DNA of 5,206 nucleotides, from positions 1 through 5,206 of the forward strand of contig JAAZPS010000387.1 of assembly GCA_012797095.1 (NCBI GenBank). Reading direction: 5' to 3'. A model generated the notes under the pieces. The model made no database searches and was not told the origin of the DNA. It saw only the letters and a program-made list of their open reading frames with translations. Made by a program: the position numbers and the translations under genes. Origin of the DNA: Bacillota bacterium (GTDB lineage Bacteria > Bacillota > Dethiobacteria > DTU022). Positions 1 to 5,206 of this stretch are shown here, in pieces. Position 1 is the first letter of the stretch. Each line of letters opens with the position of its first letter.

Positions 1-2
1 AA

Positions 3-1148
3 ACCGAGACGGCGGAAGAGATTACCGAAGAGCCCGGGGATCCGGCAGAGCCTGCTCCGGAGGAAGCCGCTCCTGCCCGGGAGGAGTCCCCCACCACCGT
101 GAGCACTCCCCCCGAGGAGAGCGACCCGGAATCAGACCCGGGAGCAGGGGCTGATCAAGCGGAGCCGGAGACGGCAGGGGCAAGCGAGGAAGAAGGAGGC
201 CTTTTCCCGCCGGAAAAGGAGCAAGAGACGGAAACCGGAGATACCGGTTTGGAAGCCGCCGCCCTCGGGGAGGAGGAGCCTCTTACTGCCGGAACCGCCC
301 CTGATGAGGAGATTGCCCCGGAGGCGGTCGGTCAACCGAAGACCGACGAAGAGGCGGAACCGGGAGCGGTTCCGCCGGCGGTAGATGAGCTTCTGCCGGG
401 GGCAGGCACCTTTCCCGAAGAGCTCCTCCCGAAGGCGGAGATGGCAGAAAAGAGCGAAGCAGGGGCAGAGGAGGGGGAAGAAGAATACCTTTTCTCGCCA
501 AAAAAGGAGCGAGAGACGGAGAGCGAGGATACCGGGCTGGAGGCAGCCACCCTCGACAGGGAGGAACCCCTTCCTGCCGGGACCGCCCCTGATGAGGGGT
601 TTGCCCCGGAGGCGGACGGGCAGCCGGAGACCGACGAAGGGGCGGAACTGGAAGCGGCCCCGCCGGCGGTAGATGAGCTTCTACCGGAGGCAAGCACCTT
701 TCCCGAAGAGATCCCCCCGGAGGCGGAGATGGCAGAAGAGAGCGAAGCTGGGGCAGAAGAACTGGAACCGCTCGCTGTTGAACCGGCTGACCTCACCCGG
801 TCTTTTGACTCTTCCCGGGCAGAACAGCTGCTCGAGCAGATCTACACCGATCAGGAAAAGGAACCCCACGGCATCCTTGCCGCAGGGGCAGGGGAGCCCG
901 ATGGACGGGCTCAAGCTGCACTCATCCATGCCCGCCAGGTGATCGCGGGAATCATGCTGGTGTTGGGCGGCGCCATCGCTGCCGCCACGACCTATTTCTA
1001 CGCAGTCAGCGGTACGATCTACTACCTTATCTCGGCAGCGGCGGTTATCTTTGGCCTTGCCGGATTTTTTCGCGGTCTCTCCGGCTGGTTGAAGTTAAGA
1101 CCCTGGCATAACGACGACAACTCCACTCCGCAACAGGAACCCCGATAG
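3..1148 (+). CDS. Acidic repeat protein with C-terminal two-helix membrane hairpin (5' partial)
   Basis: I do not recognise this gene. The frame is open to the left edge with no stop, and the acidic composition continues upstream of the GTG at 99. That GTG has no good ribosome binding site before it, so the true start lies outside the window and 381 residues are visible. About 310 residues are rich in Glu, Ala, Pro, Asp and Gly and look disordered. They include a tandem 96-residue repeat sharing the motifs APDE, PPAVDELLP and TFPEE. Counting residues from the GTG at 99, two hydrophobic segments follow at about 281-303 (VIAGIMLVLGGA...) and 306-327, then a short basic tail (R325, K332, R334). 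The positive charges flanking both helices suggest a hairpin with the acidic region and tail in the cytoplasm; this topology is inferred. The gene ends in TAG, 24 bp from the convergent Panacea gene. Function unknown; the acidic region could be a flexible spacer or a binding surface. Confidence 0.8.
   Translation, partial: TETAEEITEEPGDPAEPAPEEAAPAREESPTTVSTPPEESDPESDPGAGADQAEPETAGASEEEGGLFPPEKEQETETGDTGLEAAALGEEEPLTAGTAPDEEIAPEAVGQPKTDEEAEPGAVPPAVDELLPGAGTFPEELLPKAEMAEKSEAGAEEGEEEYLFSPKKERETESEDTGLEAATLDREEPLPAGTAPDEGFAPEADGQPETDEGAELEAAPPAVDELLPEASTFPEEIPPEAEMAEESEAGAEELEPLAVEPADLTRSFDSSRAEQLLEQIYTDQEKEPHGILAAGAGEPDGRAQAALIHARQVIAGIMLVLGGAIAAATTYFYAVSGTIYYLISAAAVIFGLAGFFRGLSGWLKLRPWHNDDNSTPQQEPR
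201..758 (+). repeat. Two tandem copies of a 288-bp unit inside the acidic protein gene
   Basis: Copy 1 is 201-488 and copy 2 begins at 489. Matching landmarks are all exactly 288 bp apart: cttttc at 201 and 489, gatgagg at 303 and 591, gtagatgagcttct at 381 and 669, and atggcagaa at 441 and 729. Comparing the first 270 bp of each copy by eye, I count about 41 mismatches and no gaps, roughly 85% identity. The unit is a multiple of three, so the duplication keeps the frame and adds 96 residues. The phase is arbitrary: similarity also extends left of copy 1, where gcagggg at 174 matches 459 with a one-codon length difference, and a short third echo of the unit start follows copy 2 near 746. Confidence 0.9.
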
Positions 1149-1172
1149 AACTGACGCCTCTTCCGGGGCCAA

Positions 1173-1925
1173 TTACTCCCGAACCGAAAACCGATCCTGA
1201 CGGTAAAAAACATTATCATAGGAAAGGGGCTTTCCATATTCCGCAGCTTCCCAGGGACTGTCCAGGGAAGAATATTTTTTCATGGCGGCGGTATCCTTAC
1301 CGGAAAAACGGAGAAGAACGCTGTCCACATGCTTGATCTCCCGTGCAGAAAGAATCTCCAGGGCAGGCTCTATCAGCGGCAGATATTTCTTCTGGGGATC
1401 CTTGAAATGATCGCTCCGCACTGCTGCAAGTTCCCTTTTCTCCTCCATCTCCTCGACCAACGGAGCAAACTCAACCGGCACCGGCCCGTGATAATCCTTG
1501 ATATAGGTTAAACCCATCAGATTCTCGCGGTATCGTTCGTAGTAATCAAAGTCGATAAAGTAAAGGAGCTTGTGCAGCACCGTCTCGCCAACAGCGGGCC
1601 TGGCGCCTACCTCGTGCAAAATGTAGAGGAGCACCTGCCTGAACTTGTCCAGGCTCTTTTCGGTGATCCGGATCTGCACCTCGACCGGCTGCTCGACCGG
1701 CTCTTTCCCATCTCCGGCAAGCACCCGGGGCTCCTCCTTTTCCAGAAGATTTTTCAGCGACATCTCGAAGATCAGGGCGAGTTTCTCCGCTTCGTGCAGG
1801 GTTAAATCTCTTTTTCCATATTCGATCCGCTTGTAGGTGGAGCGGGAGATGCCCAGCTTTGATGCCAGATATTTCTGGGTCATCTTGCGCCTGGTACGTT
1901 GCTGCTGGATGAACCGGCCGATCAT
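1173..1925 (-). CDS. XRE-family HTH protein with C-terminal Panacea (SocA-like, DUF4065) domain
   Basis: The 250-residue product joins two domains. Residues about 4-62 are an XRE/Cro-type helix-turn-helix: QKYLASKLGISRSTYKRIE gives the two DNA-contacting helices and LTLHEAEKLALIF the following helix. After an acidic linker (about 63-90), residues 93-250 match the Panacea fold, with KLLYFIDFDYYERY (119-132), GLTYIKDYHGPVPVEF (138-153) and a closing SPWEAAEYGKPLSYDNVF. Panacea domains are known as antitoxin modules that neutralise many unrelated toxins, and SocA is a proteolysis adaptor antitoxin; an HTH fusion suggests autoregulation. I chose the ATG at 1925 over the in-frame ATG at 1961 because AAGGGGGG lies 6 nt upstream and the HTH begins right after. 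The stop is TAA. No toxin-like gene is adjacent: downstream is the convergent acidic membrane protein, upstream a 301 bp gap and then an ABC permease. It may therefore be an orphan antitoxin or a plain regulator. Confidence 0.88.
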   Translation of the reverse strand: MIGRFIQQQRTRRKMTQKYLASKLGISRSTYKRIEYGKRDLTLHEAEKLALIFEMSLKNLLEKEEPRVLAGDGKEPVEQPVEVQIRITEKSLDKFRQVLLYILHEVGARPAVGETVLHKLLYFIDFDYYERYRENLMGLTYIKDYHGPVPVEFAPLVEEMEEKRELAAVRSDHFKDPQKKYLPLIEPALEILSAREIKHVDSVLLRFSGKDTAAMKKYSSLDSPWEAAEYGKPLSYDNVFYRQDRFSVRE

Positions 1926-1931
1926 GAAGGT

Positions 1932-1939
1932 CCCCCCTT
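1932..1939 (-). promoter_or_regulatory. Ribosome binding site of the XRE-Panacea gene
   Basis: On the minus strand AAGGGGGG is followed by 6 nt (ACCTTC) and the ATG at 1925. This site decides the start in favour of 1925 over the ATG 36 nt further upstream, which would fall before the ribosome binding site. Confidence 0.75.
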
Positions 1940-2058
1940 CCGCAATAGAGCAATTCCCCAAATATCGCCCGTTTTCCTTTATTATTCTGTAAATCTGCAG
2001 CGGTTTTACTGATATATTGCGGGAATCTTCCGGGCTGTGCCCTCACGATGACAGGAGT

Positions 2059-2084
2059 GCAGCACCGGTCCGGGCGGGTGCTGC
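2059..2084. repeat. Perfect 8-bp inverted repeat (hairpin)
   Basis: GCAGCACC (2059-2066) and GGTGCTGC (2077-2084) are exact reverse complements around a 10-nt GC-rich loop. The right arm can alternatively fold with the following bases (CTGC-TTCT-GCAG, 2081-2092), so two structures compete. Neither strand has a T-run after the stem, so it is not a standard intrinsic terminator. It lies 134 bp upstream of the Panacea start and 143 bp downstream of the permease stop. Confidence 0.6.
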
Positions 2085-2183
2085 TTCTGCAGTGACCGCC
2101 GCACCGGGCTGTCGAAGGTTGAGACAGGCTCCTTTCGGTCGAGAAACCGGGACGGTCATGGTGAGAAACTTATCTTTTCCCCA

Positions 2184-2220
2184 ACGGGTTAAATGTGAGT
2201 TGAAGAGCATTACCACCCGT
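2184..2220 (-). other. Imperfect hairpin just downstream of the permease stop
   Basis: ACGGGT (2184-2189) pairs with ACCCGT (2215-2220), and AATG (2192-2195) pairs with CATT (2208-2211) across a small internal loop, with a 12-nt terminal loop. It begins 6 nt past the permease stop in the direction of transcription, where a transcript end would be expected. The bases following on the minus strand (TGGGGAAAAGA) have no U-run, so it could protect the 3' end or terminate weakly, but it is not a canonical terminator. Confidence 0.3.
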
Positions 2221-2226
2221 CCGGGA

Positions 2227-3069
2227 TCAAGGGGTGCGCCTCCGCGGCAGGCCGGGCAGGGCCCAGCTGCGTTCGCCGCCCACCCTGATATCGCGGCGCA
2301 GAAAGAGAAGCCAGGCAGCGGCTGCAGCGAGCAGGGAGACTGCCAGCAAACCGGCGAGCCAGCGGCCGTTTAACCCTTCCACCGCGAGACCGCCTTGATA
2401 GTAGTAAAGCGGTGTATACCTGACTACCGGCTCCAGCCTGTCGCTGATATTGGAAAGCCCCAGCAGCAGATAGTTTCCGACCAGCAGTGCCCCGGTGAAC
2501 ATACCGGCCAGACGCGCCGCAGGCATAACCATGCTCAGCAGCAGGGCAACGGTTGCAAAGAGCAGCAGCACCGCCAGAAGGGGCAGGAAGGGCAGGAGCA
2601 GCTCCAAAGGAGTGAGCGCCAACCCCACCCTGCCGGCGGGCAGCACCCAGCTAAGCCAGCCTACCGCCAGGACCAGGACCAGGGCCGCAGCCAGGCCGAG
2701 CAGCCTGCCGCAGAAAAGAGCCGAGCGGCTCACCGGGTGAGCCAGCACCAGATCAAGAATGCCTTTCTCCTCATCACCGGCCAGCAAACCGGCTCCGGCG
2801 CTCACCGCCAGGATGCCGATGATCAGGTGCAGGTACGAGAAATAGTATACATCAAGGTAGCCCATGGGGGTACCGATAAGGTAGATATTCTGGAAAAAAG
2901 CATGCATCGCTTCGGGAAACATAGCCACAAAGTCTGCGGTCATATCGCCCATCTCCACCATGGAGGGATAGAAGAAAGACATCAGGAGGCCGTAAAGGCC
3001 GATGCCGACAGCCCAACCGATGATCTGTCCGCGTAGGCGGCGCAGGGTATGTTTGAACTCTGCCAACAC
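2227..3069 (-). CDS. ABC-2 type transporter permease subunit
   Basis: This is the membrane half of the exporter whose ATPase is encoded immediately upstream. The 280-residue product has about six hydrophobic segments: 15-35, 75-97, 119-143, 156-182, 185-206 and 237-257. The cytoplasmic stretch DEEKGILDLVLAHPVSR (about 99-115), between the second and third helices, is the conserved hallmark of ABC-2 permeases and probably contacts the ATPase. Length and topology are normal for the family. The start is GTG at 3069, with AAAGGGGGG 6 nt upstream; it lies 2 nt beyond the ATPase TGA, so its translation is probably coupled to the ATPase. The C-terminus ends in a basic tail. Such pairs commonly export drugs, antimicrobial peptides or lipids, but the substrate cannot be told from sequence. 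A 213-residue frame on the opposite strand is a shadow of this gene. Confidence 0.92.
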   Translation of the reverse strand: MLAEFKHTLRRLRGQIIGWAVGIGLYGLLMSFFYPSMVEMGDMTADFVAMFPEAMHAFFQNIYLIGTPMGYLDVYYFSYLHLIIGILAVSAGAGLLAGDEEKGILDLVLAHPVSRSALFCGRLLGLAAALVLVLAVGWLSWVLPAGRVGLALTPLELLLPFLPLLAVLLLFATVALLLSMVMPAARLAGMFTGALLVGNYLLLGLSNISDRLEPVVRYTPLYYYQGGLAVEGLNGRWLAGLLAVSLLAAAAAWLLFLRRDIRVGGERSWALPGLPRRRTP

Positions 3070-3071
3070 CT

Positions 3072-3989
3072 TCAGCCCCCCTTTCCTTTCCCATCATCTC
3101 GGTAATAAGCCAGGAAAAGCTCTTCCAGCGACAGGTGCTCGCTCTGCAGGTCGCTGACCGGAAATGAGGCCAGCGCCTTGATCAGGCGATCCACCTCCCC
3201 CTCCACCTGTAAAGTTATCTCCATACCATCGGTCGACCCCACCGGCAAGACGCCTGGCAATGCGATCAGGGGGGTAACCTCCACCGGCTCGCTGAAACGA
3301 ACCCGGTAGCGGCGCAGTGACATATCGATGAGCCGACCGGGCGCAGCTTCTTCTACGATCACGCCTCTGCGAATAATGGCGACCCGTTCAGCGATCGCTT
3401 CCACCTCGCTGATCACGTGTGAAGAAAAGAAAACGGTGGCCCCGCCGTCACGAGCCTCCCTGAGAAGGCGGTAGACCTCCTGCTGCATGAGCGGATCCAG
3501 TCCGCTGGTCGGCTCATCAAGCAGCAGCAGTTCGGGACGGTGCATCAGCGCCTGGATCAGGCCCACCTTCTGCTTGTTGCCTTTGGAAAGATTTTTTATC
3601 GGCACCGCCGGATCCAGCTCAAGCCTGCCGGCAAGGTGAAGAACAAAGCTCCAGTCGCTGCGGCGGCCGCGCAGCTCATTCAGATAGTGCAGCGCCTGCG
3701 CCACTGTCAGGTTGCCTTCCATATTCAGTTCGCCGGGCAGGTAGCCCGTGCGAGCACGAACGGCAACGGGATCTTTCGCCGGATCGAGACCCAATACCCG
3801 CATCCGACCGGATCGAGGCCGGATCAGGTCAAGGAGACAACGGATGGTGGTGGTTTTGCCGGCCCCGTTGGGGCCAAGAAAACCCAGAATCTCGCCGCGC
3901 TTCACCCGCAGATCTACCCCGCGCAGCGCCTTCACGGATCCGTAAGTCTTGGTCAATCCCTCTATCTCGATGGCCGGAGCAGCTATCAT
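3072..3989 (-). CDS. ABC transporter ATP-binding protein (ABC-2 exporter ATPase)
   Basis: This cytoplasmic subunit hydrolyses ATP to drive the permease encoded just downstream. In the 305-residue product I see Walker A GPNGAGKT (39-46), the signature LSKGNKQKVG (134-143), Walker B LLLLDEP (154-160) with catalytic E159, D-loop SGLD (162-165) and the switch histidine in SSH (H191). The Q-loop position reads GYLPGE (82-87), with Gly where many ATPases have Gln; from memory this is common in the branch carrying the SKGNKQK signature. Residues about 225-300 form a C-terminal accessory domain ending in LSLEELFLAYY, typical of drug or bacteriocin exporter ATPases. I chose the ATG at 3989 because AAAGGAAG lies just upstream and the ABC domain begins at once; the in-frame ATG at 4049 would add 20 atypical residues. 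It is the first gene of the two-gene operon, divergent from the gene at 4328. Confidence 0.95.
   Translation of the reverse strand: MIAAPAIEIEGLTKTYGSVKALRGVDLRVKRGEILGFLGPNGAGKTTTIRCLLDLIRPRSGRMRVLGLDPAKDPVAVRARTGYLPGELNMEGNLTVAQALHYLNELRGRRSDWSFVLHLAGRLELDPAVPIKNLSKGNKQKVGLIQALMHRPELLLLDEPTSGLDPLMQQEVYRLLREARDGGATVFFSSHVISEVEAIAERVAIIRRGVIVEEAAPGRLIDMSLRRYRVRFSEPVEVTPLIALPGVLPVGSTDGMEITLQVEGEVDRLIKALASFPVSDLQSEHLSLEELFLAYYRDDGKGKGG
3076..3084 (-). promoter_or_regulatory. Ribosome binding site of the permease, inside the ATPase 3' end
   Basis: AAAGGGGGG on the minus strand overlaps the last Lys-Gly-Gly codons of the ATPase and sits 6 nt before the permease GTG. The ATPase stop and permease start are 2 nt apart, so terminating ribosomes would be placed directly on this site. 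Confidence 0.7.
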
Positions 3990-3993
3990 TTTT

Positions 3994-4001
3994 CTTCCTT
4001 T
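3994..4001 (-). promoter_or_regulatory. Ribosome binding site of the ABC ATPase
   Basis: AAAGGAAG on the minus strand precedes the ATG at 3989 after 4 nt. It is a moderate site, but it favours 3989 over the upstream in-frame ATG at 4049. Confidence 0.55.
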
Positions 4002-4023
4002 CCCGATCCCAGCAGTAGAATTC

Positions 4024-4056
4024 ATCATACACGGTACGCCCGCTAACAATATTATA
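4024..4056 (-). promoter_or_regulatory. Candidate -10 elements for the ABC operon
   Basis: On the minus strand a perfect TATAAT (4051-4056) and a near-perfect TATGAT (4024-4029) lie in the AT-rich stretch upstream of the ATPase. Neither has a good -35 at 16-18 bp; the nearest to TATGAT is TTGTTA with only a 14-bp spacer. Position fits a promoter, but the pairing is weak. Confidence 0.25.
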
Positions 4057-4327
4057 ACCGATCCTGATTATTCTGGCTATTCCCTGGATATATTTCGGGA
4101 CCGCCCCTTTTGATAGGCCCCGTTAGCAGAGCTCGGCCCCCGGATGAATTCGCCACCGCAAGAAGGATCTCCCCGACTTCCCCGGCGGAAGTGGCAGGTT
4201 TATGAAAGATTTCCGCGAATACTGATCGCTTAGCAGCAGTGGCAACAACAACCGCCGGCACCGCTCTGTGGGATTGTCTTTTTGACAGATCCTTTAAAAC
4301 AGACTCAATTACCTGGAGGTGGCCAAA
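4057..4327. other. Divergent intergenic region without a recognisable gene
   Basis: This is the rest of the divergent gap between the exporter operon and the gene at 4328. Minus-strand frame 4052-4384 is open but runs over the start of the gene at 4328 and has no family signature. A compact hairpin, ACTTCC/GGAAGT with a 5-nt loop (4176-4192), is the only clear structure. TTGACA occurs at 4282-4287, but the bases 17 bp on (TCAATT) are a poor -10. I see no tRNA or known riboswitch. Confidence 0.5.
4315..4320 (+). promoter_or_regulatory. Ribosome binding site of the gene at 4328
   Basis: GGAGGT is a near-perfect Shine-Dalgarno, 7 nt before the GTG at 4328. It fixes that start against the internal ATG at codon 10. 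Confidence 0.8.
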
Positions 4328-5206
4328 GTGACTGCATTGCCGTACAGAACATTTATGGAAGAAGTAAGAAATAGATTGGCCCAAAAATCAAGGGATGAGT
4401 TGAAAGAACTGCTTCTACAATGGGCTGCCGACCAGCCGGCGGCAAACCGCAGCACCTTTTTTGCTCATCTTACCATCAGGCAAAAAGAGAAACTGTCCAG
4501 GAAGGAACTGACCTCGCTCATAAATACAGCAAAAGCGTTCACCACAAGGGTCACTGAAGGCTGTTACTGCGACGGCTGGGGCTGGGATGAAGCGATCTGC
4601 GAGGAGCGTTCCTGGGGTGATGAAAGCTGGGTTGCAGAAGCCGAAGTGCTCTTCGGCGCAGCCAGAGAAATTTTGGACGCCGGCTATCACCGGGAGGCAG
4701 CCGAGGTTTACCGGATGCTGTTTGAGAGCATCGATCAGGGTACAGATTCCGGTAATCTGCCGGGGCAGGACTGCCCCTACGATATGCTGGATCTTGATCT
4801 CGACGAGATTGTCTCACTGTACCTGCGGGCAATCTATCTGGAAGCTAGACCCGCGGACCGTCCGGCAAAATTGCTTGCGGAGATGAACGGATTCAGGTAT
4901 TTCTGCCCTGCTGTGAGCCTTGACCGGATCATCAATGCCCTGGAAGGGGAGCTCCCCGATCTTCAACTGTTCCTCTCTCCGTGGATCGAACAGCTTCAAA
5001 ATAGCACCAGCTGCCATAAAAGTACCCTGCTGCGCGAAGCGATTACGCTGCAGGGCGGCACCGCGGCCATTGCCCGCTTTGCCAGGGAAAATGCCGCCAA
5101 ACACCCATACGCTTTCCTGGACTGGATCGAGGAGCTGAAAAAAAAGGGCGACCCGGCGCCCGTGCTGGCCGCCGCCAGGGAGGCACTGAAGATGATCCCC
5201 GAGGAC
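4328..5206 (+). CDS. Hypothetical helix-rich protein (3' partial)
   Basis: I do not recognise a named family. The frame from the GTG at 4328 stays open for 293 codons to the right edge, so the C-terminus is missing. GGAGGT 7 nt upstream supports the start. The protein is soluble-looking, with no signal peptide or membrane segment. Residues 7-33 (TFMEEVRNRLAQKSRDELKE...) look like a charged helix. Residues 78-100 hold a Cys- and Trp-rich patch, GCYCDGWGWDEAICEERSWGD, with C79, C81 and C91; the spacing does not match a zinc site I know. Beyond about 100 the sequence looks like stacked helical hairpins of TPR-like character, for example AEAEVLFGAAREILDAGYHR and REAAEVYRMLFESID, with an acidic LDLDLDE at 154-160 and another TPR-like segment at 278-293. 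Similar helical stretches occur, from memory, in SWIM zinc-finger proteins, but no SWIM motif is visible here. It is divergent from the exporter operon; no functional link is evident. Confidence 0.85.
   Translation, partial: MTALPYRTFMEEVRNRLAQKSRDELKELLLQWAADQPAANRSTFFAHLTIRQKEKLSRKELTSLINTAKAFTTRVTEGCYCDGWGWDEAICEERSWGDESWVAEAEVLFGAAREILDAGYHREAAEVYRMLFESIDQGTDSGNLPGQDCPYDMLDLDLDEIVSLYLRAIYLEARPADRPAKLLAEMNGFRYFCPAVSLDRIINALEGELPDLQLFLSPWIEQLQNSTSCHKSTLLREAITLQGGTAAIARFARENAAKHPYAFLDWIEELKKKGDPAPVLAAAREALKMIPED

Larger units (their letters stand above)
1926..2226. other. Intergenic region between permease stop and Panacea gene, rich in inverted repeats
   Basis: This 301 bp holds no convincing gene; the short frames crossing it have no family signature or ribosome binding site. 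The part nearest the Panacea gene (1961-2020) is AT-rich and should hold its promoter, although I find no good -35/-10 pair: TTTACA at 1988-1993 on the minus strand lacks a properly spaced -10. A 7-bp inverted repeat (CGCAATA at 1941-1947, TATTGCG at 2015-2021) flanks that AT-rich part and could be an operator, but may be chance. The GC-rich part (2050-2226) holds several hairpins, the best at 2059-2084, with smaller ones at 2109-2127 (CTGTC/GACAG) and 2136-2149 (CGGT/ACCG). Confidence 0.6.

Noticed and set aside
99..101. GTG as the true start of the acidic protein
   Set aside because: The same frame is open with the same acidic composition back to the left edge, and no ribosome binding site precedes the GTG.
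283..796. Two long antisense frames opposite the acidic protein gene
   Set aside because: They exist because the sense strand is GC-rich and repetitive; their products are Pro/Arg-rich or Ser/Ala-rich low complexity, with no ribosome binding site or family signature.
2184..2220. Intrinsic terminator after the exporter operon
   Set aside because: The stem is imperfect and no U-run follows it, so I kept it only as a low-confidence hairpin.
2395..3036. 213-residue plus-strand frame opposite the permease
   Set aside because: The Gln/His-rich product is the expected shadow of Leu/Ala-rich membrane helices; the opposite strand is a clear ABC-2 permease with its own start site and operon context.
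3540..4046. 168-residue plus-strand frame opposite the ATPase
   Set aside because: It lies entirely over a gene with all ABC ATPase motifs and has no signature of its own.
4282..4310. TTGACA as the -35 of a promoter for the gene at 4328
   Set aside because: The -10 at 17 bp (TCAATT) is poor, and transcription would start at about 4317, inside the GGAGGT ribosome binding site.
4052..4384. 110-residue minus-strand frame in the divergent gap
   Set aside because: It overlaps the start and ribosome binding site of the gene at 4328, has no ribosome binding site I can see, and matches no family I know.

Overview
The window reads as a GC-rich bacterial chromosome segment. Ribosome binding sites are strong and purine-rich (GGAGGT, AAGGGGGG, AAAGGGGGG), GTG starts are used, and the gene content is an ABC-2 exporter pair plus an XRE-Panacea protein. 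This would fit a GC-rich Firmicute of the clostridial type, but no gene here fixes the taxonomy, so that is only a lean. There are five protein-coding genes, two of them cut by the window edges. I see no rRNA, tRNA, CRISPR array, transposase or insertion sequence.

Layout: (1) From the left edge to 1148 (+) lies the C-terminal part of a very acidic, low-complexity protein. It contains a 96-residue tandem duplication (288 bp unit, about 85% identical DNA) and ends in a two-helix membrane hairpin. (2) Only 24 bp away and convergent, 1173-1925 (-) encodes an XRE helix-turn-helix fused to a Panacea (SocA-like, formerly DUF4065) domain, the architecture of an antitoxin or regulator. No toxin gene lies next to it. 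(3) 1926-2226 is a 301 bp intergenic stretch with several inverted repeats, the best a perfect 8-bp stem at 2059-2084. (4) 2227-3989 (-) is a two-gene ABC-2 exporter operon, ATPase first and permease second, separated by 2 nt. (5) 3990-4327 is a divergent intergenic region. (6) 4328 to the right edge (+) starts an unrecognised, helix-rich protein with an excellent ribosome binding site and no stop before the window ends.

The ATPase and permease should form one exporter of the drug or antimicrobial-peptide type; the substrate cannot be read from sequence. The Panacea protein lies downstream of the exporter genes on the same strand, but a 301 bp gap separates them, so co-transcription is not demonstrated. 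The two edge genes have no evident link to the exporter. The items most worth checking are the Panacea protein without an obvious toxin partner, the repeat-bearing acidic membrane protein, and the structured intergenic region at 1926-2226.
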